A stretch of DNA of 64,000 bases from G965199725 sp965199725 (GTDB taxonomy: Bacteria > Pseudomonadota > Gammaproteobacteria > Nitrosococcales > Methylophagaceae), in the NCBI GenBank assembly GCA_965199725.1, contig OZ241321.1, forward strand, positions 682,001 through 746,000. The letters are read 5' to 3'. The notes beneath the pieces are model-generated. The model saw only the letters and a list, made by a program, of their open reading frames with translations. It was not told the DNA's origin and made no database searches. The position numbers were made by a program, and so were the translations under genes. Positions within the stretch are counted from its first letter, which is position 1; every line of letters begins with the position of its first letter. Positions 1-8,280 of this stretch are shown here, piece by piece.

Positions 1-1
1 A

Positions 2-433
2 CTTGTCCAACGTACTCACGAACTGGAAAAACAAATCAGCACACTTAAAGGCAAGCTAGCCACAAGTAACAGTGGTGATTTGGTCAATGCCGCCAGACAA
101 ATCGGTAATATCAAGGTACTGGCAACTGAGCTTGATAATGCTGACAGTAAGAGCTTGCGTGATACCGTTGATCAACTTAAAACGAAATTAGGCACCGCTG
201 TGATTATTCTGGCATCAGTCAACAATGACAAAGTCACGCTCATCGCTGGTGTGACTCAGGATATCATTGACAAGATACGCGCAGGTGATTTGGTAGCGCA
301 TGTGGCTGGTCAGGTTGGTGGCAAAGGTGGTGGTCGTGCGGATATGGCCCAGGGTGGTGGCAATCAGTTACAACACCTGAAAACTGCATTAAGCTCAGTA
401 TTTGGCTGGGTGCAGTCTGCACTGGAGGATTAG
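2..433 (+). CDS. alaS: Alanyl-tRNA synthetase, C-terminal part (5' end outside window)
   Basis: The reading frame is open from base 2 and gives about 143 residues, so the gene starts upstream of the window. Only the C-terminal end is visible: a short coiled-coil-like stretch, then the DHHA1 domain with the glycine-rich GGKGGGRADMAQGGG signature near the end, which is diagnostic of AlaS. The enzyme charges tRNA-Ala in the cytoplasm, and this domain helps position tRNA and the editing module. It stops 3 bases before lysC, so the two are probably co-transcribed, an order common in gammaproteobacteria. The catalytic and editing domains cannot be judged here. Confidence 0.95.
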   Translation, partial: LVQRTHELEKQISTLKGKLATSNSGDLVNAARQIGNIKVLATELDNADSKSLRDTVDQLKTKLGTAVIILASVNNDKVTLIAGVTQDIIDKIRAGDLVAHVAGQVGGKGGGRADMAQGGGNQLQHLKTALSSVFGWVQSALED

Positions 434-436
434 TCT

Positions 437-1675
437 ATGGCATTACTGGTGCAAAAATATGGTGGTACGTCAATTGGCACACACAAACGTATCAGCCATG
501 TTGCCAGCAAAGTCATTCGTCACCGGCAAAATGGCCATGATGTGGTGGTGGTGGTATCAGCAATGAGCGGCGAAACTAATAGGCTAATAGAATTGGCACG
601 GACAGTGCATAGCCATCCACAAGGACGGGAACTGGACGTATTGCTGGCAACGGGCGAACAGATTGCCATTGCATTATTGTGCATGGCGCTTCAACAACAA
701 GGCGCACAGGCACGTTCTTATACTGGCAGCCAAGTGCGTATTTTAACCGACAACAGTTATAATAAGGCTCGTATTAGTGCGGTAGATGACAGTAAAATCC
801 GTCACGATCTGGTTACTGGTCATATTGTGGTAGTTGCTGGTTTTCAAGGCTGCGATGAACATGGCAATATCACCACTCTCGGACGTGGTGGTTCAGACAC
901 CACAGCCACTGCGCTGGCTGCTGTGCTACATGCAGATGAATGCCAGATATACACAGATGTTGATGGGGTATATACCACTGATCCACGCGTAGTTAAAAAT
1001 GCCCGCCGCCTCGATATGATTACCTTTGAAGAAATGCTGGAAATGGCAAGTTTAGGTGCAAAAGTATTACAGATTCGCAGTGTGGAATTTGCCAGCAAAT
1101 ACAATATCCCATTACGTGTGCTCTCCTCGTTTAAAGATGGGAAAGGCACACTTATCACGGCAGAGGAAAAAACTATGGAACACGCACTTATCTCAGGCAT
1201 TGCGTTTAATCGTAACGAAGCAAAACTGACTATCCTTGGCGTGCCTGATCAACCGGGTGTTGCCTCACAAATTCTCGGACCTATTGCAGAAAATAACATT
1301 GAAGTAGATATGATCATTCAAAATACTGGCGACGACGCAACCACAGATTTCACCTTTACTGTTGATCGTAGCGATTACCGGACATCGTTAAACATACTGA
1401 GACAAACCGCAAAAAAATTGGGTGCACGTGAAGTCAACGGCAATGACAACATTGCCAAAATATCGCTGGTTGGTGTTGGTATGCGTTCTCATGCTGGGAT
1501 TGCCAGCACCATGTTTACTGCACTTGCTGATAAAGCGATCAATATATTAATGATCTCAACCTCCGAAATTAAAGTTTCGGTGGTGGTGGATGAGCAATAT
1601 CTGGAGCTAGGTGTCAGAGTGTTGCACCAGCGTTTTGATCTGGCAGAGGATAAGGGGGCTGCTAAAAAAATATAG
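437..1675 (+). CDS. lysC: Aspartate kinase
   Basis: A 412-aa protein that phosphorylates aspartate, the first step towards lysine, threonine, methionine and diaminopimelate. The N-terminal kinase domain opens with VQKYGGTSIG and carries the GRGGSDTTA motif near residue 150 and TDVDGVYTTDPR near 180. Two ACT domains follow (about 265-400), so allosteric control by lysine and/or threonine is expected. Length is normal for the monofunctional enzyme. It follows alaS by 3 bases. In many gammaproteobacteria csrA comes next, but here the next gene is nadB after a 76-bp gap and no csrA is present. Confidence 0.96.
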   Translation: MALLVQKYGGTSIGTHKRISHVASKVIRHRQNGHDVVVVVSAMSGETNRLIELARTVHSHPQGRELDVLLATGEQIAIALLCMALQQQGAQARSYTGSQVRILTDNSYNKARISAVDDSKIRHDLVTGHIVVVAGFQGCDEHGNITTLGRGGSDTTATALAAVLHADECQIYTDVDGVYTTDPRVVKNARRLDMITFEEMLEMASLGAKVLQIRSVEFASKYNIPLRVLSSFKDGKGTLITAEEKTMEHALISGIAFNRNEAKLTILGVPDQPGVASQILGPIAENNIEVDMIIQNTGDDATTDFTFTVDRSDYRTSLNILRQTAKKLGAREVNGNDNIAKISLVGVGMRSHAGIASTMFTALADKAINILMISTSEIKVSVVVDEQYLELGVRVLHQRFDLAEDKGAAKKI

Positions 1676-1751
1676 CTATTTGTCAGCTTATATTATGTCA
1701 CCTTATCAAAAAGACAGATTCATCATCTTTTCTTAGAGTCATTCTTACATA

Positions 1752-3350
1752 ATGACCAAACCATATTATTTTGACGTTATCGTTATTGGTAGTGGTACCG
1801 CCGGGCTAACACTTGCGTTGCAACTGGCAGGTTCTGCACGGGTTGCTGTAATCTCAAAAAACCAACTGGAAGAAGGCGCATCTCTCTACGCACAAGGAGG
1901 CATATCTGTTGTGCTTGATGAGGCCGACTCACTACAATCACACATTGCAGACACGCTTAATTCTGGCGCGGGTTTATGCAATGAAAATGTTGTGCAATTT
2001 ATTGTTCAGCAGGCACGTACACATGTTGAATGGCTGATTGCACAAGGCGTTTCATTTACCAAAAATGATACTACAGCAAGCTATCATCTCACTCAGGAAG
2101 GCGGCCATAGTCATCGTCGTATTATTCACGCTGCTGATGCCACTGGGCGCGCAGTTGAAACAACCCTGCTGACAAAAGCAAAAGCACACGCTAATATCAC
2201 CTTGTATCCCTATCATATTGGCATTGATCTTATTACCAGCCGCAAACAGTCAGGCACAACAAACAATCGCTGTCTCGGCTGTTATGTGCTGGATATTAAC
2301 ACTGATACGCCAAAAACATTCATTGCGCCGATTACGGTTATAGCAACAGGTGGCGCCAGCAAGGTTTACCTCTACACCAGTAACCCTGATACATCAACCG
2401 GCGATGGTATTGCCATGGGTTGGCGAGCAGGTTGCCGCGTTGCCAATATGGAGTTTATCCAATTTCATCCCACCTGTTTATATCACCCCAAGGCTAAATC
2501 CTTTTTAATCAGTGAAGCATTGCGTGGTGAAGGCGCTAAACTGATACTGGCAAACGGTGACAGGTTTATGACACGTTTCCACCCCCAGGCTGAGCTTGCG
2601 CCTAGGAACATTGTCGCCCGCGCTATTGATCATGAAATGAAGCGACTGGGACATGACTGCGTCTATCTTGATATCCGCCATAAATCAAAGGTATTTATTG
2701 AACAATATTGCCCTACTATTTATAAGCGCTGTCTTGATTTTGGTATTGACATAACTTCCGATCCTGTACCAGTGGTGCCTGCTGCTCATTATACCTGCGG
2801 GGGTTTAATGACTGACATACATGGCCGTACTAACATCAATAATTTGTATGCCATCGGTGAAACTGCCCATACTGGCTTTCATGGTGCCAACCGCATGGCA
2901 AGTAATTCGCTGCTGGAATGTCTAGTAATTGCTTATACTGCCGCAGACGATATTAAAAACTGTCTGTCTGTATCTGCCAATATACCAACCATTGCCCACT
3001 GGGATGATAGCCGTGTTCAACAAGCAAAAGAAGTTATCTCTATTAATCACAACTGGGACGAACTGCGACGCTTTATGTGGGATTATGTTGGCATTGTACG
3101 TTCTGATGAACGTTTGCAAAAAGCACAGCAGCGATTACGCCTATTGCAACAAGAAATCAGTGATTATTACCGTCAATATCGTATCAGTAGTGACTTGCTT
3201 GAATTGCGCAATTTAGCTGATGTCGCCGATTTAATTATCACCTCAGCATTAAAGCGTAAAGAAAGCCGCGGCTTGCATTACACCTTAGATTACCCGCATA
3301 CAGACAATAGTCAGGCTGCACGCAATACCATTATCACTGGAAATGCTTAG
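1752..3350 (+). CDS. nadB: L-aspartate oxidase
   Basis: A 532-aa flavoprotein that oxidises aspartate to iminoaspartate, the first step of de novo NAD synthesis. The N-terminal FAD-binding motif is GSGTAGLTLAL (about residues 12-22). SLYAQGG, the EFIQFHPT segment and the HTGFHGANRMASNS segment are typical of the succinate dehydrogenase/NadB flavoprotein family. A C-terminal helical domain closes the protein. Length is normal. Its last 17 bases overlap the end of the convergent YgfX-like gene. The partner gene nadA is not in the window. Confidence 0.95.
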   Translation: MTKPYYFDVIVIGSGTAGLTLALQLAGSARVAVISKNQLEEGASLYAQGGISVVLDEADSLQSHIADTLNSGAGLCNENVVQFIVQQARTHVEWLIAQGVSFTKNDTTASYHLTQEGGHSHRRIIHAADATGRAVETTLLTKAKAHANITLYPYHIGIDLITSRKQSGTTNNRCLGCYVLDINTDTPKTFIAPITVIATGGASKVYLYTSNPDTSTGDGIAMGWRAGCRVANMEFIQFHPTCLYHPKAKSFLISEALRGEGAKLILANGDRFMTRFHPQAELAPRNIVARAIDHEMKRLGHDCVYLDIRHKSKVFIEQYCPTIYKRCLDFGIDITSDPVPVVPAAHYTCGGLMTDIHGRTNINNLYAIGETAHTGFHGANRMASNSLLECLVIAYTAADDIKNCLSVSANIPTIAHWDDSRVQQAKEVISINHNWDELRRFMWDYVGIVRSDERLQKAQQRLRLLQQEISDYYRQYRISSDLLELRNLADVADLIITSALKRKESRGLHYTLDYPHTDNSQAARNTIITGNA

Positions 3351-3753
3351 TATTGCGACAATACAATCGCAGTTGACGAAATAACTCAGCAGGAACAGAA
3401 TCAGCTACAATGGTCATTGAATAGGTGTGCCGCCAGAATCCATCGCCTGCAAAGTAGAGGATAACCAGTTGCGGTATCACCACACTACCACGCAATGCTG
3501 GCAACGGTTGCACTGCGCCGCTCTGATGGCGATACCAGTTACCATCACTATCACGCATCACTGTTACAGTTAAACATGATTGCCAATAATAGTAAGCAAA
3601 GCTGACTGACAATAGTACGAATGTTATACATGACCACCATGAAGCACCTAATAAACTCAGCAGGGTTAACAGCATAACGCCATGAACAATGATGAGATAA
3701 TACTGTAACCACCTAGAAGGCATTATTGGCAAACTGAACACTGTTCTTATCAT
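3334..3753 (-). CDS. ygfX: YgfX/CptA-like inner-membrane protein
   Basis: A 139-aa protein from an ATG at 3753; a GTG one codon upstream is also possible. Two hydrophobic segments lie near residues 18-35 and 40-58. The soluble C-terminal part ends in an ADSVPAELFRQLRRLY-like segment resembling the ADSM...WRDLRR end of E. coli YgfX (CptA). The gene is divergent from ygfZ, as in E. coli, which supports the call. Family members are described as inner-membrane proteins linked to SdhE or to inhibition of cell-division proteins. Unusually, sdhE, normally just upstream of ygfX, is missing: only 67 bp separate the starts of ygfX and ygfZ. Confidence 0.6.
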   Translation of the reverse strand: MIRTVFSLPIMPSRWLQYYLIIVHGVMLLTLLSLLGASWWSCITFVLLSVSFAYYYWQSCLTVTVMRDSDGNWYRHQSGAVQPLPALRGSVVIPQLVILYFAGDGFWRHTYSMTIVADSVPAELFRQLRLYCRNTKHFQ

Positions 3754-3820
3754 CACATCTCGCTTTGATTTTCTGTTAACGCTACAATAATAGTGTTATT
3801 TTTAACTGACACAAAGCGAA

Positions 3821-4807
3821 ATGACATATACTTGGCAATCTCTGCTTAAACAGCACACAGAAACGGATAATACCATTCACCATGCGGATAAACAGTTTAT
3901 GCCATTGCCACAACTTGGCGTCCTGCAAATAAGCGGCAATGATGCTCAATCATTTTTGCAAAACCTGCTGACAAATGATGTTGATGCGCTGGCGGCTTGT
4001 CAGGCACAACTGAGCGGTTTTTGCAACCCCAAAGGGCGATTAGCTGTCAGCTGCTTGCTCATTTGTCACCATGCTGACTGTTACTGGATTATCCTGCCTG
4101 CTACGATGTGCACACTATTACAGCAACGTTTGGCCATATATGTATTACGATCTAGTGTGACCATTAATAACATCAGTAACGTACACGCCTGTATTGGCCT
4201 GCACCAAACCCAGCCAGCATGTTTGGCTGGGCTAGATTTGCCCACTGAAGACTACCGCTGCACTGAGATTGAATCAACGCTTATTATCAAACTACCAGCA
4301 ACGGGGTTGCGCTATCTGCTAGTAACCGCATTAGCAGAAATAGATACACTGCTGGCACACACGCTTAATTCTTTTAAGCTCACAAACGCATCAGTCTGGC
4401 AACAACTTGATATTGCTGTCGGCCTGCCAGCTATTCACCCTGCCAGTAGCGAAAAGTTTACGCCACAACAGATTAATTTTGAATTAGTTGGCGGTGTCAG
4501 CTTCAGCAAGGGTTGTTATCCTGGTCAGGAAGTAGTCGCTAGATTGCATTATCTAGGCAAGGCTAGCCGCAGAATGTTCACTGCCACAACAGCAGGCACA
4601 CATTCACCTGTTGCCATCGCCAGCAACATTACCAACTTAACTGGCGCGGTGGCAGGCCATGTTGTCACAGTAGCGCAAATGAATAAACATAAGTCAGTAT
4701 TACTGGTTAGCCTTAAACTGAGCGAACTGAACAACGATCTGTTTATTCAAGACACCGCTATTATCATTGATAAAACAGCCACAGCATCAGCTATGGCGCT
4801 GGATTAG
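3821..4807 (+). CDS. ygfZ: tRNA-modifying protein YgfZ (folate-dependent Fe-S assembly factor)
   Basis: A 328-aa member of the GcvT-like/YgfZ family. The family signature KGCYPGQEVVAR is present, with the conserved cysteine near residue 232. YgfZ proteins bind folate and support maturation or repair of certain Fe-S enzymes such as MiaB. The N-terminal half reads like the aminomethyltransferase fold (LQISGNDAQSFLQNLLTND). It is divergent from the YgfX-like gene and overlaps the convergent aldo/keto reductase by 17 bp at its 3' end. Confidence 0.92.
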   Translation: MTYTWQSLLKQHTETDNTIHHADKQFMPLPQLGVLQISGNDAQSFLQNLLTNDVDALAACQAQLSGFCNPKGRLAVSCLLICHHADCYWIILPATMCTLLQQRLAIYVLRSSVTINNISNVHACIGLHQTQPACLAGLDLPTEDYRCTEIESTLIIKLPATGLRYLLVTALAEIDTLLAHTLNSFKLTNASVWQQLDIAVGLPAIHPASSEKFTPQQINFELVGGVSFSKGCYPGQEVVARLHYLGKASRRMFTATTAGTHSPVAIASNITNLTGAVAGHVVTVAQMNKHKSVLLVSLKLSELNNDLFIQDTAIIIDKTATASAMALD

Positions 4808-5831
4808 GCTGCTGCCTATGAACGCGTTCAATCTCTGCTAATACAGTATCACTCAAGGTCATATCAGCACTGGCAATATCAGTTTTAAGTTGATCCAGCG
4901 TGGTCGCGCCAATAATCGTTGCTGTTATAAAGGGACGATTATTGACAAAGGCAAGCGCCATCTGTGCAGGATTAAGATCATGGTTCATCGCAACCTGCAC
5001 ATAGGCTTCAGTTGCCGCTATCGCCTGTTCATTGATATAGCGAGCATAATCCGGCCACAGGGTCATTCTCGCACCAGCAGGTCGCGCGCCATGCAGGTAT
5101 TTGCCGGTTAATACACCAAACCCAAGTGGTGAATAAGCCAGCAAACCCATCTGCTCACGATGGCTGATTTCAGCACAACCAATTTCAAAGGTGCGACAAA
5201 TCAGACTATAGGGATTTTGCACTGATTGCATCACTGGCAAGTCGTACTGCTCAGCCACCTGTAAAAACTGCATCATCCCCCATGGCGTTTCATTGGATAA
5301 GCCGATATAACGTATTTTGCCGGCCTTAATCTGTTTATCTAGTGCCTGCAAAGTATGGAGAATTGGCGTTAATGCTTCATCATGATGTTCATAGCCCAAT
5401 CTGCCAAAATAGTTGCTGCTCCTTTCAGGCCAGTGCAACTGGTACAAATCAATATAATCAGTTTTAAGGCGTTTTAAGCTGGCATCAACTGCCTGGGAGA
5501 TATTGTCGTCATTAAATTGGGTGTTGCCGTCACGAATATGCGCTACCCAATCTTCACCGGGGCCAGCAATTTTGCTGGCAAGCACAATATCACCACGCTT
5601 GCCCCGCTTAACCAACCAGTTACCAATAATTTCTTCTGTTCTGCCTTGTGTTTCTGCCTTAGGCGGAATGGCATACAGCTCAGCAGTATCAATAAAATTA
5701 ACACCGTTGTCGCAAGCATAATCAAGTTGCAGATGACCTTCCGTTTCGGTATTTTGCTCGCCAAATGTCATGGTACCCAAACAAATGACACTCACCTTTA
5801 CATCTGTTATACCCAATGTGTTATAGCGCAT
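4791..5831 (-). CDS. tas: NADP(H)-dependent aldo/keto reductase, Tas-like
   Basis: A 346-aa aldo/keto reductase with the catalytic tetrad visible as Asp48, Tyr53, Lys87 and His133 (FIDTAELY, ASKI, YQLHWPER). N-terminal YNTLGITDVKVS and the overall length match the Tas subgroup, whose E. coli member was found as a suppressor of a tyrosine requirement. The physiological substrate cannot be told from sequence. The gene is cytoplasmic and lies tail-to-tail with ygfZ (17-bp overlap). About 100 bp without a gene separates it from the flavodoxin gene upstream. Confidence 0.85.
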   Translation of the reverse strand: MRYNTLGITDVKVSVICLGTMTFGEQNTETEGHLQLDYACDNGVNFIDTAELYAIPPKAETQGRTEEIIGNWLVKRGKRGDIVLASKIAGPGEDWVAHIRDGNTQFNDDNISQAVDASLKRLKTDYIDLYQLHWPERSSNYFGRLGYEHHDEALTPILHTLQALDKQIKAGKIRYIGLSNETPWGMMQFLQVAEQYDLPVMQSVQNPYSLICRTFEIGCAEISHREQMGLLAYSPLGFGVLTGKYLHGARPAGARMTLWPDYARYINEQAIAATEAYVQVAMNHDLNPAQMALAFVNNRPFITATIIGATTLDQLKTDIASADMTLSDTVLAEIERVHRQQPNPAP

Positions 5832-5931
5832 AACATCACCTGACTGTCTGTTGTTATTCCGGCTTTAGATTGTAATCATCCAGTACGCCAAGCACAACAC
5901 CAGCATATCAACAATCAATAAAGTGGGAACT

Positions 5932-6438
5932 TTAGCTTAGATCGTTATTGATAAGCGCACACCAATCAGCAATACGTTTATCAGTTAATTCGGGTTGGCA
6001 ATCTTCATCCAATGCCAGACCAACAAAATGGGTTTTATCTGCGGTCAGCGCTTTTGATGCGGCAAAATCATAGCCTTCCGCTGGCCATAATCCAATAATA
6101 CTGGCACCACGCGCCACCACCTTATCATGCAACATACCCATCGCATCCTGAAACCATTCTGCATAGGAATATTGATCACCCACGCCCAGAAAAGCAATGG
6201 TTTTGCCAGAAAAGTCTGTTTCATCTACCTCATCCCATACATCCTGCCAGTCTTCCTGTACTTCACCATAATCCCATGTGGGAATCGCAAAAATGATGTT
6301 GTCAAAATACTGTATAGGATCAAGGCCAACATCCTTGACATCAAAAAGCTCAACCCGATCTTCACCCATCTGCTGTTGTAGCTTAATAGCAGCATCTGCC
6401 GTATTGCCAGTGGTTGAACCATAAAGCACAGCAATCAT
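5932..6438 (-). CDS. fldA: Flavodoxin (long-chain, FldA type)
   Basis: A 168-aa flavodoxin. The FMN phosphate-binding loop GSTTGNT is at residues 8-14, and the PTWDYGEVQEDW and GVGDQYSYAEWFQDA segments mark the long-chain class. It carries electrons in the cytoplasm, for example to IspG/IspH, MetH or pyruvate metabolism, replacing ferredoxin under iron limitation. A Fur-box-like sequence lies 39-57 bp upstream of the start (6477-6495), which fits iron-repressed expression. It is divergent from the Cas13-like gene, sharing a 160-bp intergenic region. Confidence 0.95.
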   Translation of the reverse strand: MIAVLYGSTTGNTADAAIKLQQQMGEDRVELFDVKDVGLDPIQYFDNIIFAIPTWDYGEVQEDWQDVWDEVDETDFSGKTIAFLGVGDQYSYAEWFQDAMGMLHDKVVARGASIIGLWPAEGYDFAASKALTADKTHFVGLALDEDCQPELTDKRIADWCALINNDLS

Positions 6439-6476
6439 TTAATATCCTCAGCAATCCTGATTATCACAAACTTATA

Positions 6477-6495
6477 GATAGTAATAATTATCATT
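6477..6495 (-). promoter_or_regulatory. Fur-box-like operator upstream of fldA
   Basis: The 19 bases starting GATAGTAATAATTATCAT match the enterobacterial Fur consensus at 14 of 19 positions by eye. The site lies upstream of the flavodoxin start, a gene class commonly repressed by Fur. Binding is inferred, not shown. Confidence 0.5.
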
Positions 6496-6522
6496 CAAAA
6501 ATGCAAGCACTGGACATAAACA

Positions 6523-6551
6523 TTAACGCAGTGCTACGCTATCATTATAGA
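6523..6551 (+). promoter_or_regulatory. Candidate sigma-70 promoter for the Cas13-like gene
   Basis: A -35-like TTAACG (6523-6528) is followed after 17 bases by a -10-like TATAGA (6546-6551). Each hexamer matches consensus at 4 of 6 positions. It would give a short leader before the gene at 6599. The match is moderate and is supported mainly by spacing and position. Confidence 0.35.
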
Positions 6552-6579
6552 TTTAGGTAAAGTCAGTATGCTAAATCTA
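6548..6579 (+). promoter_or_regulatory. Perfect 9-bp inverted repeat in the leader of the Cas13-like gene
   Basis: TAGATTTAG (6548-6556) and CTAAATCTA (6571-6579) are perfect complements around a 14-base loop. The left arm overlaps the candidate -10 and the right arm abuts the Shine-Dalgarno AAGGAG (6579-6584). It could be an operator dyad or an RNA hairpin next to the ribosome binding site. Function is inferred from position only. Confidence 0.45.
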
Positions 6580-6598
6580 AGGAGCGCTATGCACGACT

Positions 6599-8194
6599 AT
6601 GTTCGCACTGCCAGACATACCTCAGAATAACCAGCCCAGTATAGATGACCTTAAGGCATCGGAGGTATCCATGCGATATCTGTTTATCGCGCTACAGGAG
6701 GTCAACAACAGCTTAAGAGATATATTTTTATCCAGCCTGCGTAGGAAGCACAACGATCGTCTTGATAGCAAACGCCGCCAAAAAATGCTGACATTGCTGA
6801 ATGGCAAAATAAAACGACTGGAAAAGAATAAAAACGATAACAAGATACCCAGAAAAGATGAAGGTAACATCAAACCTACTATTAAAGAACTTAAACCTAT
6901 TATTACATGTTTAAGCAACCAAAAACAGAATCACTGCCTATGCCTAGAAAACCTAGATTGTTTATCAAGCAATTTTTTAGCAACGCTAAAGACAATTAAT
7001 GATGACAGTGAAGGAAATAAGTTTTTTCACGAACACCTATTATATAACCGGGTGCTACCAGTCAATAATCTGGCTACCCTGATTACTTTGCTGGAAAGCA
7101 CATTAGAGGTAAGGAACTGGCTGGCTCACCCTGAAAAACCACTGGAGACAAAGGATCTTACTAATTGCCTACACACAGTTTGCATACTATTGCCATCTGG
7201 TATCAGCAAAATTTATCTGGACAGACTCAAAATTGACACCACTGCCATACAAAAACATTGGCATAAACTGCATAAGAAAAATATGTCCGTATATTGTGCT
7301 ACAAAACGCAGTAAAAAGCACCTAAAAAAGACCAACAAGTCATTTGTCAGTAAAGAGCAAGAAAATCGTCATTTTGCCTATTACAACAAAAAAAGTGCCA
7401 ATATAGCAAAACAGGAAAAAGCATGGAAAGATCTATATACCAGATACTGCCGTGAAGACAGTGCATTTCACTACTGGACATTTAGAAAACTATATAATTA
7501 TATTGGCAAAAATAATATAAAAAGCATGGTGCCACGAAAGAAAGCTGAGCCAATATACAATAGCACAGAAACGTATCTATCCTTCCGTTATTATATCTAC
7601 CCACGCTATCTTCTATATGTTAATTTAAGCTTCGTGCTATATGAAGGCTATCATGTTATTCGCCAAAAAGGCAATGCCAACAATGCCCAGGACAAGATTA
7701 CCGCTATTTTTGCAACGCAAATAAAGAGCCACCCTGAATGGACTGAGAAAAAAAATCCGTTTTTAACCATCAAGAACATCCGTAATGATATTGCCCATAA
7801 TCGTAATAACTACGCAAGCAAGGATACTACACGCACAATATTTGCTGCCTATCTAGCAGTATTTACCCATCTAAAAATGAAAAAAGAGCGCGCAAAATTT
7901 GTCCAGGACCTAATCGTGCTGTTTAGGCACCAAAACTATAAGGTAGATAAAAAAACCGGCGCTAAACTGACTTGGGATCGCGCTAAAAAACGCTATTATT
8001 ATCTAGGCGAAGACGAACAGACAGTGAAGTTTGTTGCTGATACAGAAATTGAAAAGCGCAAACAAATAAGCAGCTTCAGCAAGCGCTTAAGACGTCAATT
8101 GCAGAGCGCCATCAATACATACAAGGTAAAAGAGCCGTACAAAAAGCAAAAAGATAAACGTGAACGCCAAAAAATGTTGCAAAATAAAAAATAA
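6599..8194 (+). CDS. Miniature Cas13-like dual-HEPN RNA-guided ribonuclease
   Basis: A 531-aa, very basic protein directly upstream of a CRISPR array on the same strand. Two R-X4-H ribonuclease motifs are visible: RNWLAH at residues 172-177 and RNDIAH at 395-400. Both have the RN...H form usual for HEPN domains. The inferred order is HEPN1 (about 20-200), a Lys/Arg-rich linker (about 210-320), HEPN2 (about 320-430), and a highly basic C-terminal tail rich in KK/RR pairs. Cas13 enzymes use two HEPN domains to cut RNA guided by crRNA, but known subtypes are roughly 775-1300 aa; this one is far smaller. An ancestral compact group, Cas13an, has been reported, and this may be a member or a relative. 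AAGGAG lies 14 bases before the ATG at 6599. Met25 at 6671 has a stronger, closer GGAGGT and would give 507 aa. No cas1 or cas2 is nearby. Alternative: an Abi-type HEPN RNase beside an unrelated array. Not tested biochemically. Confidence 0.8.
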   Translation: MFALPDIPQNNQPSIDDLKASEVSMRYLFIALQEVNNSLRDIFLSSLRRKHNDRLDSKRRQKMLTLLNGKIKRLEKNKNDNKIPRKDEGNIKPTIKELKPIITCLSNQKQNHCLCLENLDCLSSNFLATLKTINDDSEGNKFFHEHLLYNRVLPVNNLATLITLLESTLEVRNWLAHPEKPLETKDLTNCLHTVCILLPSGISKIYLDRLKIDTTAIQKHWHKLHKKNMSVYCATKRSKKHLKKTNKSFVSKEQENRHFAYYNKKSANIAKQEKAWKDLYTRYCREDSAFHYWTFRKLYNYIGKNNIKSMVPRKKAEPIYNSTETYLSFRYYIYPRYLLYVNLSFVLYEGYHVIRQKGNANNAQDKITAIFATQIKSHPEWTEKKNPFLTIKNIRNDIAHNRNNYASKDTTRTIFAAYLAVFTHLKMKKERAKFVQDLIVLFRHQNYKVDKKTGAKLTWDRAKKRYYYLGEDEQTVKFVADTEIEKRKQISSFSKRLRRQLQSAINTYKVKEPYKKQKDKRERQKMLQNKK

Positions 8195-8239
8195 AGGGTG
8201 TATTATAGCTACTGCGTTGCTATTTTTATGGCGTAATTC

Positions 8240-8257
8240 GCTAATGTTTGCATTAGC
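8240..8257 (+). other. Short hairpin between the Cas13-like gene and the array
   Basis: GCTAATG (8240-8246), loop TTTG, CATTAGC (8251-8257), followed by TTT. It could be a weak terminator of the effector transcript or part of the array leader. The stem is AT-rich and only 7 bp, so the call is tentative. Confidence 0.3.
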
Positions 8258-8280
8258 TTTCAGGGGCCTACAACCTTAAG

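Noticed and set aside
6599..8194. Effector as a stand-alone Abi-type HEPN RNase with a chance neighbouring array
   Set aside because: Two R-X4-H motifs spaced as two domains, very basic composition and co-oriented adjacent array fit Cas13 better; kept as an alternative in the feature.
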